DNA of 64,000 bases from Lysinibacillus sp. ZYM-1 (GCF_001308875.1 NZ_KQ465110.1:124001-188000), one strand, 5' to 3'; shown: positions 53,106 through 63,063, counted from the stretch's first letter. The notes: generated from the letters alone by a model not told the origin. Translations and numbers: made by a program.

Positions 53106-55075
53106 TAGTCAGAACTCCCTTCAAAGACCTCTTCTATGGCCTCTTCTAATTGTGTTTTCACGGCATCAATAGTTTTTGCTTCTATTTGGCAGGCAGCATT
53201 TGTTAAATGGCCACCACCGCCAAGTCTTTCCATAATAAGCTGGACATTGACTTCACCTAGTGATCGGGCACTAATACCGATTTTCCCATCTGCCCGATGT
53301 GCAATAACAAAGGATGCACTAACATCCTTCATAGTTAGTAAAATATCTGCTGTTTGTGCAATTAAAACAGAGTCATACACTTTCGATTCCTCACCTACAG
53401 CCACAGCAATTCCTGGTTTTACGAATTTAACTGTTTGCACTATTTTAGATCGTTCAATATATGTGTCTATATCTTCTTTTAAAAGACGTTGCACTAATAC
53501 TGTATCTGCACCATTTGTCCGTAAATAAGAAGCTGCTTCAAACGTACGTGCTCCCGTTCGAAGTGTAAAACTTTTCGTATCGACAATTATACCAGCTAGC
53601 AATGCTGTAGCCTCTAGCATATTAATCTTAGCACGCTTTGGTTGATATTCTAATAACTCTGTTACAAGCTCAGCAGTTGATGAGGCATACGGTTCCATAT
53701 AAACAAGTGTTGGATTTTCAATAAAGTCCTCACTTCGTCGATGGTGGTCGATCACAACAACCTTTTCAGCAAGCTTCAATAAGTGTGAATCAATAACTAA
53801 ATTAGGTTTGTGAGTATCAACAATAACGAGCAATGATTTTTCAGTCATTTTCCCAGCAGCTTCCTCTGGCGTTAGGAAGTTTTCATAGAAATCTGATTTG
53901 CTCTCTATTTCATTCATTAAACGAGTAACGCTGCCATTTAATTCATCAAAATTTATGATGACATAGCCCTTCACATCATTCATTTGTGCCATTTTCCGAA
54001 CACCGACAGATGCACCAATAGAGTCCATATCAGGACTTTTATGTCCCATAACAAACACTTGATCACTATCTTGAATTAAATCACGTAATGCATGTGAAAT
54101 GACGCGCGCTCTAACACGTGTGCGCTTTTCAACAGGATTGGTTTTCCCACCGTAGAATTTAAGCTTTCCAGTAGGTTGCTTAATCGCGACTTGGTCACCA
54201 CCACGACCTAATACAAGATCCAGACTTGATTGTGCCAATTCACCAAGCTCCACTAGGGAGGACGAACCCGCTCCTACACCAATACTTAGTGTTAAAGATA
54301 AATTCTTTTGCGCTGTTTTTTCTCGGATAACATCTAAAATAGCAAATTTTTTCTTTTCAAGCTCTGTTAAAATCGATTCGTTTAATACTGCTAAAAAACG
54401 ATCGGATGATATTCGTTTTACAAATACACCATGCTCCGCAGCCCATTCATTAACGATTGAAGTGACCATCGTATTCGTTAAACTACGTGGTTGGTCATCC
54501 ATGGCTTGCGTGATTTCATCGTAATTATCGACAAATAAAATAGCGATAACTGTACGATCTGCAAAGTATTGCTTCTCTATAGCAATCTGCTCAGTTATAT
54601 CAAAGAAGTATAGTAATCGTTCCTCTTTTTTATAATAGACACGATATTTACGATCACGTAATGTAATTGTAGCCTCATTTGTTTCTTCAGTCTTCATTAG
54701 TACGTAGATATCATCAGAAATATTAACAATTCCTTCTCCCACTAATGATTCCATATTTAAGATACCTTGCATATATGGATTCGACCATTCTATTTCATAT
54801 TGCTCATTTACCAAAAGTATCCCAATTGGCATTTCAAGCAATGCTTCTTCTCCTACTTTTTTCATACGGAATGAAATGGATTCTATATGCTTTTCAGTTT
54901 CTTCAAAAGCAATTTTTTCCACCTTCCATGTGTAGACCATCAGTAAAGCAAAACCTATTCCATAACCGATACCTATCCCGATATTCCAAATACATAGAAG
55001 TACGAACGTCACAATTCCAAATATGGAAAGAACAAAAAGCGGATAGCGAATTGGTCGTTTTCTAAAAGTCCCCAT
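53105..55075 (-). CDS. gdpP: c-di-AMP phosphodiesterase GdpP
   Basis: A 656-residue membrane enzyme that hydrolyses c-di-AMP. Two membrane helices lie at about 12-52. A PAS domain (about 80-150) and a degenerate GGDEF-like domain (about 165-300; SDRFLAVL stands where the catalytic loop should be) follow. The DHH-DHHA1 catalytic part has [29 protein letters not shown] and the C-terminal [11 protein letters not shown]. All four DHH metal motifs are visible. Second gene of the operon with yybS. Confidence 0.96.
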   Translation of the reverse strand: MGTFRKRPIRYPLFVLSIFGIVTFVLLCIWNIGIGIGYGIGFALLMVYTWKVEKIAFEETEKHIESISFRMKKVGEEALLEMPIGILLVNEQYEIEWSNPYMQGILNMESLVGEGIVNISDDIYVLMKTEETNEATITLRDRKYRVYYKKEERLLYFFDITEQIAIEKQYFADRTVIAILFVDNYDEITQAMDDQPRSLTNTMVTSIVNEWAAEHGVFVKRISSDRFLAVLNESILTELEKKKFAILDVIREKTAQKNLSLTLSIGVGAGSSSLVELGELAQSSLDLVLGRGGDQVAIKQPTGKLKFYGGKTNPVEKRTRVRARVISHALRDLIQDSDQVFVMGHKSPDMDSIGASVGVRKMAQMNDVKGYVIINFDELNGSVTRLMNEIESKSDFYENFLTPEEAAGKMTEKSLLVIVDTHKPNLVIDSHLLKLAEKVVVIDHHRRSEDFIENPTLVYMEPYASSTAELVTELLEYQPKRAKINMLEATALLAGIIVDTKSFTLRTGARTFEAASYLRTNGADTVLVQRLLKEDIDTYIERSKIVQTVKFVKPGIAVAVGEESKVYDSVLIAQTADILLTMKDVSASFVIAHRADGKIGISARSLGEVNVQLIMERLGGGGHLTNAACQIEAKTIDAVKTQLEEAIEEVFEGSSD

Positions 55076-55088
55076 TACAATCAGCCCC

Positions 55089-56030
55089 TTATTCTTTAGT
55101 CTTCCCCTTTACAAGTGAACGTACGTCAAAACCTAAATCAACGATACCCAGTAAGATCATGAAGGATGATAAGGGAATTGCTAACAAGGTAGCTAACCAT
55201 TTAACCCCAATCGGCATCCCCTTTTTAGAAATGAAATAATGGATAAATGATATCCCTTGTAGAATGAGCAGCACCCATAAAATATAAGAAACATTCAATA
55301 CAATTATATCTAGTGTAGATCCCGCCTCTGGACGCATAAATAAATTAATGCATAAAACAATCATGTAATACCATAAAATAGAGCGTGGTAAGCGCATATT
55401 TTGAAATGGCGCAAACTTTGGAACTTCTACACCAAGTCGTTTTAGAGCTGGTAAATTTAGCGCTATGATAATAAATGCAGCAAAAAACGCTGATATGGTT
55501 ATTGTTGCAGGCATTGTCAGCTCTATTGTTTTAAACATAGCCTCAAGCTGTTCGGGTTGTAAAGCTACTTGCCCCGTAACATTTTTTGCAAATTCATTTG
55601 ATTGCTCATAATTTTTACGAGCCATCTCTAAACTCATGTTAATGAAGTCAATTCCTGTGAATTTTACATAGGCAACATAAACAATCGCCATCGAGATTAA
55701 ATTAGCAATTCCCATTGACATAAATAAATAAAGCTTACTCTTCTTCAGATAAATGGCGCTTCCCATCAGGATACCCAGTAACCCCAAAGCTAAGGCAAAT
55801 GGTAGCATCGATACGCCACTTGTTATAGTAGTTAAAATACAACCTACTATTGCTACGAGTATTGATGAGGAACGCTTGTAATTTGCACTATACCAAGCAA
55901 TCGGTAGTGGAGCGAATATTAAAGCTACTATAAAAACGAATGGTACATATGCAGAAATCAGCATTAATATTGTAAAAAGTGCAACCATCATTGAGCCTTG
56001 GACAAGCGCTTTTGTTTGATTATTCGGCAT
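55089..56030 (-). CDS. DUF2232 membrane protein (YybS-like)
   Basis: A 313-residue integral membrane protein with about eight helices, matching YybS of B. subtilis, which also precedes gdpP. The segment KALVQGSMMVALFTILMLIS starts the first helix, and SILWYYMIVLCINLFM lies in the second half. The family (DUF2232) resembles energy-coupling-factor or QueT-like membrane components, but no substrate is known. AAGGAAGG precedes the ATG. It is the first gene of the operon. Confidence 0.9.
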   Translation of the reverse strand: MPNNQTKALVQGSMMVALFTILMLISAYVPFVFIVALIFAPLPIAWYSANYKRSSSILVAIVGCILTTITSGVSMLPFALALGLLGILMGSAIYLKKSKLYLFMSMGIANLISMAIVYVAYVKFTGIDFINMSLEMARKNYEQSNEFAKNVTGQVALQPEQLEAMFKTIELTMPATITISAFFAAFIIIALNLPALKRLGVEVPKFAPFQNMRLPRSILWYYMIVLCINLFMRPEAGSTLDIIVLNVSYILWVLLILQGISFIHYFISKKGMPIGVKWLATLLAIPLSSFMILLGIVDLGFDVRSLVKGKTKE

Positions 56031-56070
56031 TGAAAACCTTCCTTTTTTTCAGTCAAACTTACTACCCTTT

Positions 56071-56100
56071 ATTGTACCATTTTTTCATAGTATTGAACAA
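56071..56100 (-). promoter_or_regulatory. SigA-type promoter of the yybS-gdpP-rplI-dnaB operon
   Basis: On the minus strand TTGTTC (56100-56095) and TACAAT (56076-56071) with an 18-base spacer, about 40 bases before the yybS start. Confidence 0.55.
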
Positions 56101-56170
56101 AAATCGCTTAGATCACTATATGCTTTGTCATCAAATTTATCAAACAATCGCTGCCTCCATTTTACCATAA

Positions 56171-56214
56171 CAAAAAACCAGCATACCCCGATACGAATAT
56201 CGTAATATGCTGGT
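56171..56214 (-). terminator. Terminator of the rpsF operon
   Basis: Stem ACCAGCATA / TATGCTGGT with a structured loop (CGATA/TATCG), followed on the minus strand by TTTTTT. Confidence 0.8.
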
Positions 56215-56257
56215 ATTCAATATTGATGTAAAGTCAATTATCTTAACGTCATCAATC

Positions 56258-56494
56258 TTATTTATCTTCTGCTACGAATGGAAGTAATCCCATGATACGA
56301 GATACTTTGATAGCTGAAGTTAATTTACGTTGGTACTTTGCACTTGTGCCAGTTACGCGACGTGGTAAAATTTTACCGCGCTCAGAGATGAATTTTTTCA
56401 ATAAATCTACATCTTTGTAGTCGATATTCGTAATGTTGTTTGAAGTGAAGTAGCAAACTTTACGGCGTTTGCGGCCTCCGCGACGTGGTGCCAT
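56258..56494 (-). CDS. rpsR: 30S ribosomal protein S18
   Basis: 78 residues with the S18 core: [20 protein letters not shown], then [20 protein letters not shown]. The N-terminus is basic ([10 protein letters not shown]). S18 binds S6 and 16S rRNA on the platform of the small subunit. Last gene of rpsF-ssb-rpsR. AGGAGG precedes the ATG. Confidence 0.97.
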   Translation of the reverse strand: MAPRRGGRKRRKVCYFTSNNITNIDYKDVDLLKKFISERGKILPRRVTGTSAKYQRKLTSAIKVSRIMGLLPFVAEDK

Positions 56495-56534
56495 AGTATG
56501 TCTCCTCCTTATCTTTTTTTATATTGTAGAAGCA

Positions 56535-57104
56535 TTAGAATGGAAGATCATCCTCAGATACTTCTATCGGTCCTTTGCTATTTGCAAATGGATCCTCATC
56601 TACACGTGTATAGTTTGGCTGATTCATAGGTGGTTGATTTTGCTGATAAGCATCGCCGCCATAGGAACCCTGCCCTGGCATAGCGCCACCAAACTGCTGT
56701 TGTGGTTGACCACCACCATATGACGGTTGGTTATTACCGTAAGTTTGTCCACCACCGTATTGAGGAGCAGGAGCACCGCTACCATTACGTGGTTCTAAAA
56801 ACTGTACGCTATCCGCCACAACATCTGTTGTATATACTCGCTTACCGTCTTGTCCTTCATAACTGCCTGTTTGGATACGGCCTTCTACCCCAATTAAACT
56901 TCCTTTTCTCATGAAGTTCGCTAGGTTTTCAGCTTGTTTCCGCCATGCAACACAGCTAATGAAATCAGCTTCACGTTCACCTTGTTGATTTGAGAATGCA
57001 CGATTTACAGCAACTGTAAATCTTGTAGACGCAACTCCATTTGGCGTATAACGTAGCTCAGGATCTTTTGTTAGTCTTCCAACTAATACGACACGGTTTA
57101 TCAT
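56535..57104 (-). CDS. ssb: Single-stranded DNA-binding protein
   Basis: 189 residues. The OB-fold is at 1-105 ([39 protein letters not shown]). A Gly/Gln/Pro-rich linker follows. The acidic tip ends in DDLPF, which docks replication and repair proteins. Encoded between rpsF and rpsR as in most Firmicutes. It coats single-stranded DNA at the fork. Confidence 0.97.
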   Translation of the reverse strand: MINRVVLVGRLTKDPELRYTPNGVASTRFTVAVNRAFSNQQGEREADFISCVAWRKQAENLANFMRKGSLIGVEGRIQTGSYEGQDGKRVYTTDVVADSVQFLEPRNGSGAPAPQYGGGQTYGNNQPSYGGGQPQQQFGGAMPGQGSYGGDAYQQNQPPMNQPNYTRVDEDPFANSKGPIEVSEDDLPF

Positions 57105-57148
57105 CAGAATGCAACCTCCTTTTCAGCGTTTTGTTAAAAAATCAATCA

Positions 57149-57436
57149 TTAAGCTTCTTGGCGAACTGCAATGTGACGAATGATGTCTTCGCTGATGTTA
57201 GCTAGACGTGTATATTCGTTGATTGCATCTGAAGTAGCGTTTACTTTCACGATTTGGTAGTAACCTTCGCGGAAGTCTTTGATTTCATAAGCTAAGCGGC
57301 GTTTGCCCCACTCTTTTGATTCGATGACTTCTGCACCGTTAGAAGTTAAGATTTCGTTGAAACGTTCAACTAAAGCTTTCTTCGCTTCGTCTTCAATGTT
57401 CGGACGTACGATGTACATTAATTCGTATTTTCTCAT
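57149..57436 (-). CDS. rpsF: 30S ribosomal protein S6
   Basis: 95 residues: [18 protein letters not shown] at the N-terminus, then [20 protein letters not shown], the S18-binding face. First gene of the operon. The leader RNA between the promoter and the AAGGAGGTG site can form a GCTCC...GGAG hairpin. This might be the S6:S18 autoregulatory structure, but I could not confirm the conserved bulge. Confidence 0.96.
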   Translation of the reverse strand: MRKYELMYIVRPNIEDEAKKALVERFNEILTSNGAEVIESKEWGKRRLAYEIKDFREGYYQIVKVNATSDAINEYTRLANISEDIIRHIAVRQEA

Positions 57437-57519
57437 CTGTTTACACCTCCTTATGGACTTAGGCTCTCCTTTATGAAGGGAGCAAGGAGCAAGTAATTAA
57501 TTATTACTCACATCAATGA

Positions 57520-57548
57520 ATTGTAACATATAGGTACATGTCTTTCAA
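57520..57548 (-). promoter_or_regulatory. SigA-type promoter of rpsF-ssb-rpsR
   Basis: On the minus strand TTGAAA (57548-57543) and TACAAT (57525-57520) with a 17-base spacer; about 80 bases before the rpsF start. Confidence 0.75.
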
Positions 57549-57615
57549 GTCGCAAACTAACAATTCGTTTTATATAATGAAAGTATATTTATTAATTGGA
57601 GGAAGGTGAGCTTTC

Positions 57616-58191
57616 GTGCTACCGAATAAAGAACCCAATGTTATTGAATTAGATATAAAAAAATTGATGATCGACAATATTGTGATTACAAGTGGTCTTG
57701 TCATATTATTTACAGCCATTCAATATATTTGCTTTAAAGATTTTCACTTTTCTTTTTGGAAGATGATTGGTGGCACAATACTGTTTATTATTTTGTATAT
57801 TGTTTTCATTATTCTGCATGAGGCTTTTCATTTAATTGGTTTTATGCTTTTTGGCAAAGTCCCTTTGAAATCTTTAAAATATGGCATAAACTTAGAGCTT
57901 GGTGTTGCCTACGCGACTACTGCAAAACCTCTTTACAACCATGCAATGAAGAAGGCCTTATTACTGCCATTTTGGATGACTGGCGTTCTTCCTACCATTG
58001 TTGGGTTTTATTTTAATAGTACCTTTTTGATACTGGTAGGAGCTTTTTTAATGGCAGGTGCAGTAGGTGACTTTGCCATGTATAAAAAATTACGGAAGTA
58101 TCCCAATGACTCATTAGTACAAGATGATCCTAAATTACCGAAGCTTTATGTTTATATTCCACAAGAAGAGAACGACAATACTCCAAGATAA
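57616..58191 (+). CDS. DUF3267-type membrane metalloprotease-like protein
   Basis: A 191-residue membrane protein with about four helices and an HExxH zinc motif (HEAFH in IILHEAFHLIGFML). This is the pattern of the DUF3267 putative zinc metallopeptidases. It starts at GTG 57616 with GGAGGAAGGTGAG upstream. It is divergent from rpsF. No partner or substrate can be inferred. The C-terminus is short and hydrophilic. Confidence 0.8.
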   Translation: MLPNKEPNVIELDIKKLMIDNIVITSGLVILFTAIQYICFKDFHFSFWKMIGGTILFIILYIVFIILHEAFHLIGFMLFGKVPLKSLKYGINLELGVAYATTAKPLYNHAMKKALLLPFWMTGVLPTIVGFYFNSTFLILVGAFLMAGAVGDFAMYKKLRKYPNDSLVQDDPKLPKLYVYIPQEENDNTPR

Positions 58192-58199
58192 GACTACAC

Positions 58200-58249
58200 A
58201 AAAAAATAATTAGAATCTGTAGTAGACTATCTATAACTACAGATTCTAA
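58200..58249. terminator. Bidirectional terminator
   Basis: Perfect 14-bp stem TTAGAATCTGTAGT / ACTACAGATTCTAA with an A-run on the left, so it is strongest for the minus-strand gene. Confidence 0.8.
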
Positions 58250-58256
58250 TCATAAC

Positions 58257-59297
58257 TTAAGGAGTTAAAAATCCGTGCTGTGCGGCTGTGTATAAATTTC
58301 TCCAAATACGATTTATAGTGGAGGTTTCTGTAATTGCATCCATGCCAAGGCTACGTATTAGTTTATTCGCGATTTCTATACAAGCAGCAGCAATCTCTTT
58401 ACTCATTTGTGTAAATTGTGCTAGTTCTTCTACAGTTAATGAATCCCCTTGCTGATGCTTTTGCCAATATCCAGACAATGTTGTATAGAACTGCTTCTCA
58501 AATAGTTTAAAATGTTTCTGTTGTTGCATTAATAGAAATTGTAAAGCTCCCATGCGCTCAGCTCGATTGGCATCATGATTTCGTTGCTTCATTAAAGTAA
58601 ATGCTTCTTCTAAGAAATTTTCTGTTATCCCTAGACAAACGCTTAAAAAGGAAGCCTCGGCAAAGGCTGTAAATGGAAAGCTATGTACTGAATTTCCGTA
58701 TTTATTTCTAATCGTACCTATTTGGAAGGTAGCTTCCTGAGGCACCCAAACATTGTTCACACGGATAGTATGACTTGCCGTTGCCTTCAAGCCCATTGCA
58801 TGCCAATCATTTAAAACTTCAACATCATGACGATCTACGGAGCAACTAATGATATTCTCTGTTTTCACACCGTTTTCCTCTATCAAACAGTTCATTGTAA
58901 AGGTTGTTGCATAGTCCGAACCACTACAATACTTCCATTGTCCCGTTACAACATAACCATCCTCTGTTTTTACAGCTATCCCCGTTGGATAGCCACTACC
59001 TGCGATAACCGCATCTTTAGAGGTAAAGATTTTTTCGCACATTTCTTGGCTAAATGTTGGAATAAATGCATTACCGCCAGTTCCGATTGTAATAAGCCAG
59101 CCAAAATTCCCATCGAGGGCCGACATCTGTTGAAACATTTTTATGCCTGCTAGTAAATCTAGGTTCTTACCGCCTAATTCTTTTGCAGTGAACAATTTGA
59201 ACAATTGCTGTTCATAGATAAAATCTAAGACATCCTGTGGTAACTTTCCTAGCTGCTCAAATTCTAAGCCACGTTCTTTTATTTGCATTGTGTTCAT
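58257..59297 (-). CDS. Acyl-CoA-dehydrogenase-fold flavoprotein, monooxygenase-like
   Basis: A 346-residue protein with the acyl-CoA dehydrogenase fold. The SGYPTGIAVKTEDGYVVTGQ segment followed by WKYCSGSDYA is more like the flavin-dependent group-D monooxygenases (HpaB/DszC/HsaA types) than true fatty acyl-CoA dehydrogenases. No catalytic Glu of the dehydrogenase type could be placed. The substrate is unknown. It sits alone between rpsF and ychF, core genes that are usually close, so it is probably an insertion. An ATG at 59288 is a possible alternative start. Confidence 0.8.
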   Translation of the reverse strand: MNTMQIKERGLEFEQLGKLPQDVLDFIYEQQLFKLFTAKELGGKNLDLLAGIKMFQQMSALDGNFGWLITIGTGGNAFIPTFSQEMCEKIFTSKDAVIAGSGYPTGIAVKTEDGYVVTGQWKYCSGSDYATTFTMNCLIEENGVKTENIISCSVDRHDVEVLNDWHAMGLKATASHTIRVNNVWVPQEATFQIGTIRNKYGNSVHSFPFTAFAEASFLSVCLGITENFLEEAFTLMKQRNHDANRAERMGALQFLLMQQQKHFKLFEKQFYTTLSGYWQKHQQGDSLTVEELAQFTQMSKEIAAACIEIANKLIRSLGMDAITETSTINRIWRNLYTAAQHGFLTP

Positions 59298-59343
59298 TCA
59301 ATGTCACTCCTGTACACTAAAAATTCAGATAATATGATGATTG

Positions 59344-59371
59344 AAAAAAGGCAATCATTTAGATTGCCTTT
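59344..59371 (-). terminator. Terminator of ychF
   Basis: Stem AAAGGCAATC / GATTGCCTTT with a 5-base loop, followed on the minus strand by TTT. Confidence 0.8.
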
Positions 59372-59378
59372 GTCTGTC

Positions 59379-60479
59379 TTATACATTAAAGCGGAATAAC
59401 ATAATGTCGCCATCTTGAACTTCATACTCTTTACCTTCAAGACGTACTTTACCAGCTTCCTTAGCTGCTGCTTGAGAACCTGCCTCTAGTAGATCATCAT
59501 AAGCAACTGTTTCTGCACGAATAAAGCCACGTTCAAAGTCCGTATGAATAATCCCTGCACATTGTGGTGCCTTCATACCTTTACGGAACGTCCATGCACG
59601 TACCTCTTGTACACCAGCAGTGAAATAAGTAGCTAAGCCTAGTAAGTCATAAGAAGTACGGATTAGCTGATCTAAACCTGATTCCTTAATTCCTAATTCT
59701 TCTAAGAACATAGCTTTTTCTTCATCGTCAAGCTCTGAAATTTCTTCTTCGATTTTTGCGCAAATTGTAATGACTTGAGCACCTTCAGCTGATGCATACT
59801 CACGTACCTTTTTGACATACTCATTATTGTCAGCATCTGCCACTTCATCTTCTGAAACGTTTGCAACATAAAGCATCGGTTTAATTGTTAGCAAATGAAG
59901 ACCTTTAATTACCTTTAGTTCATCATCTGAAAGCTCAGCAGCACGCGCTGGTTTACCATTTTCTAATTGCTCTTTAATTTTTAAAAGTACTGGCTCTTCA
60001 ATCATAGCCTCTTTGTCTTTTTGTTTTGCCATTTTGCTAACACGTTGTATACGTTTATCTACTGATTCTAAATCGGCTAGTGCTAGCTCTAGGTTAATAA
60101 CCTCGATATCATCAATTGGATCCACCGCACCCGATACGTGTGTAATGTTTTCATCTACAAAACAACGTACAACTTGGCAAATTGCATCTACTTCACGAAT
60201 ATGAGCTAAGAATTTATTCCCTAGACCTTCACCTTTGGAAGCACCTTTTACAATTCCTGCGATATCTGTGAATTCAAATGCTGTTGGCACTGTTTTTTTA
60301 GGTACAACTAATTCTGTTAATTTATCTAAACGTGCGTCTGGTACTTCAACGATACCGACATTCGGATCAATCGTTGCGAATGGATAGTTTGCAGCCAATG
60401 CGCCCGCTTTTGTAATTGCGTTAAATAATGTTGATTTTCCAACGTTAGGTAAACCAACGATTCCAGCTGTTAATGCCAT
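59379..60479 (-). CDS. ychF: Redox-regulated ATPase/GTPase YchF
   Basis: 366 residues, the usual YchF length, from the ATG at 60479; the TTG at 60491 would abut the AAAGG site. The G1 motif is GLPNVGKST. DIAGIVKGASKGEGLGNKFL includes the switch region, and NVSED stands in place of NKxD, which gives the family its ATP preference. The C-terminal TGS domain ends VQDGDIMLFRFNV. It binds ribosomes and is linked to stress responses. Confidence 0.96.
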   Translation of the reverse strand: MALTAGIVGLPNVGKSTLFNAITKAGALAANYPFATIDPNVGIVEVPDARLDKLTELVVPKKTVPTAFEFTDIAGIVKGASKGEGLGNKFLAHIREVDAICQVVRCFVDENITHVSGAVDPIDDIEVINLELALADLESVDKRIQRVSKMAKQKDKEAMIEEPVLLKIKEQLENGKPARAAELSDDELKVIKGLHLLTIKPMLYVANVSEDEVADADNNEYVKKVREYASAEGAQVITICAKIEEEISELDDEEKAMFLEELGIKESGLDQLIRTSYDLLGLATYFTAGVQEVRAWTFRKGMKAPQCAGIIHTDFERGFIRAETVAYDDLLEAGSQAAAKEAGKVRLEGKEYEVQDGDIMLFRFNV

Positions 60480-60576
60480 GAATGGACACAACCTTTCTAT
60501 AATCAGTTCAAATTTTCTCTCATATAACCTTTTCTATTATATTGATTCACTTACAAAAAGTCTAATATGCCTGAAG

Positions 60577-60777
60577 TTAGGCCTCGTTAGCAGATATTAA
60601 AACCTTTTTCATTTTTTTCTCAAATTCTCGACGTGGAATCATTACGCTATGTTGGCAACCTTCACACTTAATTCGTACATCGGCACCCATACGAATAATC
60701 TTCCATTTATTAGTTCCGCATGGATGTTGTTTTTTCATTTCAACAATATCATTTAAGCCATATTTCTTTTCTTCCAA
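60577..60777 (-). CDS. DUF951 small zinc-ribbon-like protein
   Basis: Sixty-six residues from the TTG at 60777, eleven bases after GGAG; a GTG at 60786 is possible but nearly touches that site. The core KKYGLNDIVEMKKQHPCGTN, then WKIIRMGADVRIKCEGCQHS and MIPRREFEKK, is that of DUF951 (YyzM-like). Cysteines in HPCG and CEGC could bind metal. Function unknown; the gene is conserved next to ychF. It overlaps or abuts the end of the mscS-like gene. Confidence 0.88.
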   Translation of the reverse strand: MEEKKYGLNDIVEMKKQHPCGTNKWKIIRMGADVRIKCEGCQHSVMIPRREFEKKMKKVLISANEA

Positions 60778-60778
60778 C

Positions 60779-61651
60779 TTACTCACTTCTCCCCTCACCT
60801 TTGTCATAGAACATCATTTTTGGATGGGCCATTGGTATACTGTGTTCCTCAAAAAGTTTTGTAACATCTCGACGTATGATCCGTGCAACTCCATATTGTT
60901 GCTGCGGTAATGTTTCAGCAGCTATACGTATAGTTACCTCTGTGCCTTTGACATTTTGTACACCTAAAAATACTGGTGCAGTTATTAATTCCTTATGCTT
61001 TTCTGGTAAAGTTTCTAAATACTTATTAATAACAGCTTCAGCTTTTTCATAATCAGCATCCGTGGTCATTTGTAAATCTATAAAAATTTTGGAGTTGTTA
61101 ACAGAGTAATTGACGACCTCTCCAATTGCACCATTAGGAATGATGAATTGCTCACCAGTACCCCCATTAATTTTCGTTGTACGTAAACCAATTTCTACAA
61201 CCGTACCTTCTGCTCCATTTATTTTTATATAATCCCCTACACCAAACTGATCTTCAAAAATAATAAAGAAGCCAGTAATAACATCCTTCACTAAACTTTG
61301 GGCACCAAAACCTACTGCTAAACCTACAATCCCTGCACCTGCTAAAAGACCTGCTACCTTTATATTTAAAGAAGATAGAATGCCAATGATTGCAGAGAAA
61401 TAGACAACATAAGAAATTACACTTTGTAATAATCTTGAAATTGTACGTTGGCGTCGTTCTGAATGATTTAATGGGGAACGCATACGGATTAAAAACATTT
61501 TTTTAATAAATTTTTTACCTAATCGTACAGCTATCCATGATGCTAATAAAATAAGCACAATCTCGATAGATGCATCGATAACATTATCCCATAGTTCCTC
61601 AGATGTGAGCTTATCCCAGTATCTTTCCATTAATTTTTTATTCTCTTCCAT
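60779..61651 (-). CDS. Small-conductance mechanosensitive channel (MscS family)
   Basis: A 290-residue MscS-type channel from the ATG at 61651, with AAGAGGTGG upstream. Three membrane helices are visible. The pore-lining third contains GLLAGAGIVGLAVGFGAQSL and KDVITGFFIIFEDQF, the family signature. The beta domain (VGDYIKINGAEGTVVEIGLR) and a C-terminal alpha/beta domain follow. It releases solutes on hypo-osmotic shock. Typical neighbour of the soj-spo0J region in Bacillales. Confidence 0.94.
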   Translation of the reverse strand: MEENKKLMERYWDKLTSEELWDNVIDASIEIVLILLASWIAVRLGKKFIKKMFLIRMRSPLNHSERRQRTISRLLQSVISYVVYFSAIIGILSSLNIKVAGLLAGAGIVGLAVGFGAQSLVKDVITGFFIIFEDQFGVGDYIKINGAEGTVVEIGLRTTKINGGTGEQFIIPNGAIGEVVNYSVNNSKIFIDLQMTTDADYEKAEAVINKYLETLPEKHKELITAPVFLGVQNVKGTEVTIRIAAETLPQQQYGVARIIRRDVTKLFEEHSIPMAHPKMMFYDKGEGRSE

Positions 61652-61742
61652 TATTACCACCTCTTGAATAACTTGCTAAAAATTTGCGTATACTGCATAA
61701 AAATTGAGCACTTCTAAAAATAAAAAGAAAGTGAGTTTTTTT

Positions 61743-62375
61743 ATGAATACTATACCAAATTTGTTACTACCTTATTCCCTTCATCACGAGAGTAAAAATG
61801 CTGTTTGGCAATTAAGTACATTATTTTTAGAACATATACCGTTTCATCATGAACGATTAATTTTTTGCTGTATTGGCAGTGACCGATGTACAGGTGATAC
61901 ACTTGGACCGTTAACGGGTAGCTTTTTAAACAAATCGGTTAGCTTTCCCTATGAAATTGTAGGTTCTTTAGAAGATCCTTTACATGCTCTAAATCTAGAT
62001 TCTACTATGCAACAGCTACACAATCATACTACAAAACCATTTATTATTGCGATTGATGCCTGTCTTGGCAGTGAACAAAATGTTGGTCATATTTCCGTCC
62101 AAAGCGGTCCTATTTTTCCTGGGAAGGCTGTAAAAAAAGAATTACCCCCAATCGGAGACATTTCCATTAAAGGAATCGTCAATATTGGAGGTTTTATGGA
62201 AATGCTTGTTTTACAAAATACAAGACTTCATATTTCTTATGCCATGGCTGAAAAGCTTTCAAGAGCGTTATTACTAGCTGCCCATCGTTATTCATTGAAA
62301 AGTGTAGAAGAAAGCAACCATAATGCCAACAACGACGATACCTGGCAGCAAGTTAGCAGCCTTGATCTTAGTTAA
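61743..62375 (+). CDS. yyaC: Spore protein YyaC (DUF1256)
   Basis: A 210-residue protein from the ATG at 61743; an in-frame TTG at 61704 lacks support. DUF1256 landmarks: LIFCCIGSDRCTGDTLGPLT, IIAIDACLGSEQNVGHISV and GIVNIGGFMEMLVLQNTRL. The fold is related to hydrogenase-maturation and GPR-like peptidases. It is a sporulation-linked protein; a proteolytic role is assumed but I cannot confirm the catalytic residues. Its last 28 codons overlap the end of the convergent DUF554 gene by 84 bases. Confidence 0.9.
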   Translation: MNTIPNLLLPYSLHHESKNAVWQLSTLFLEHIPFHHERLIFCCIGSDRCTGDTLGPLTGSFLNKSVSFPYEIVGSLEDPLHALNLDSTMQQLHNHTTKPFIIAIDACLGSEQNVGHISVQSGPIFPGKAVKKELPPIGDISIKGIVNIGGFMEMLVLQNTRLHISYAMAEKLSRALLLAAHRYSLKSVEESNHNANNDDTWQQVSSLDLS

Positions 62376-63008
62376 ACCGGCTATATTTAACCCTATAGCC
62401 ATAATCATTACGCCGCCAACTGCTGTCATTTCTGTAATATACATTTGTAGAGCAGCATCAGGTATAAAAGAACTAATGGCGCCTGCAAAAAGTGCTATTA
62501 ACCCTTGATAAATAAAAACTGGTATTGCGGATAGCAATACACCTATCCCTAATGTGGATGCTAGAATAATGGATGTAAAACCATCTATTAATCCTTTTGT
62601 AATCAATACATTATGATCATTACGAAGACCACTATCAAGTGCACCAATAACAGCCATTGAGCCAACGACAAAGATTAATGAGGCTGTGACAAAACCTTCT
62701 GCTATGCTTATTTGATTTTGATCATTCCGTTTTGTACGAAATAATGACTCCACCCATTTGCCAAGACGATTCATTTGCTTATCTAAATCTAACCACTCAC
62801 CTATTACAGTACCTACCACTAAACTTACTATTAAGATAATAAAATTATCACTTTCAAAGCCCATTTTTATCCCTAATAATGTGACTGCTAAACCAATAAT
62901 GGATAGAACAGTAGATTTCATAGATTCAGGAATATTTTTAAAAATGCGCCCCACTAATGCACCCGCTATAATTAGCACAGCATTAATCAATGCCCCTAGT
63001 ATTACCAC
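62292..63008 (-). CDS. DUF554 membrane protein
   Basis: A 238-residue integral membrane protein with six or seven helices. Family landmarks: GALINAVLIIAGALVGRIFK at the N-terminus, IVSLVVGTVIGEWLDLDKQM, and GSMAVIGALDSGLRNDHNVL, then KGLIDGFTSIILASTLGIGV. Related to YdfK/YqgA proteins, thought to be transporters of unknown substrate. It follows spo0J on the same strand after a terminator and converges with yyaC. Confidence 0.9.
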   Translation of the reverse strand: MVILGALINAVLIIAGALVGRIFKNIPESMKSTVLSIIGLAVTLLGIKMGFESDNFIILIVSLVVGTVIGEWLDLDKQMNRLGKWVESLFRTKRNDQNQISIAEGFVTASLIFVVGSMAVIGALDSGLRNDHNVLITKGLIDGFTSIILASTLGIGVLLSAIPVFIYQGLIALFAGAISSFIPDAALQMYITEMTAVGGVMIMAIGLNIAGLTKIKAANLLPGIVVVGIMVAFFYTFQ

Positions 63009-63029
63009 CCTTTTGCCTTCCTTCTCTCT

Positions 63030-63063
63030 AAAAAATAGAGAGCGCCTATTTGCTTGGCGCTCT
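63030..63063 (-). terminator. Terminator of soj-spo0J
   Basis: Stem AGAGCGCC / GGCGCTCT with a 9-base loop, followed on the minus strand by CTATTTTTT. Confidence 0.8.

Noticed and set aside
57437-57519. Ribosomal S6:S18 leader structure upstream of rpsF
   Set aside because: A small hairpin is possible but the conserved bulge of the known motif could not be placed, so it is not listed as a separate feature.
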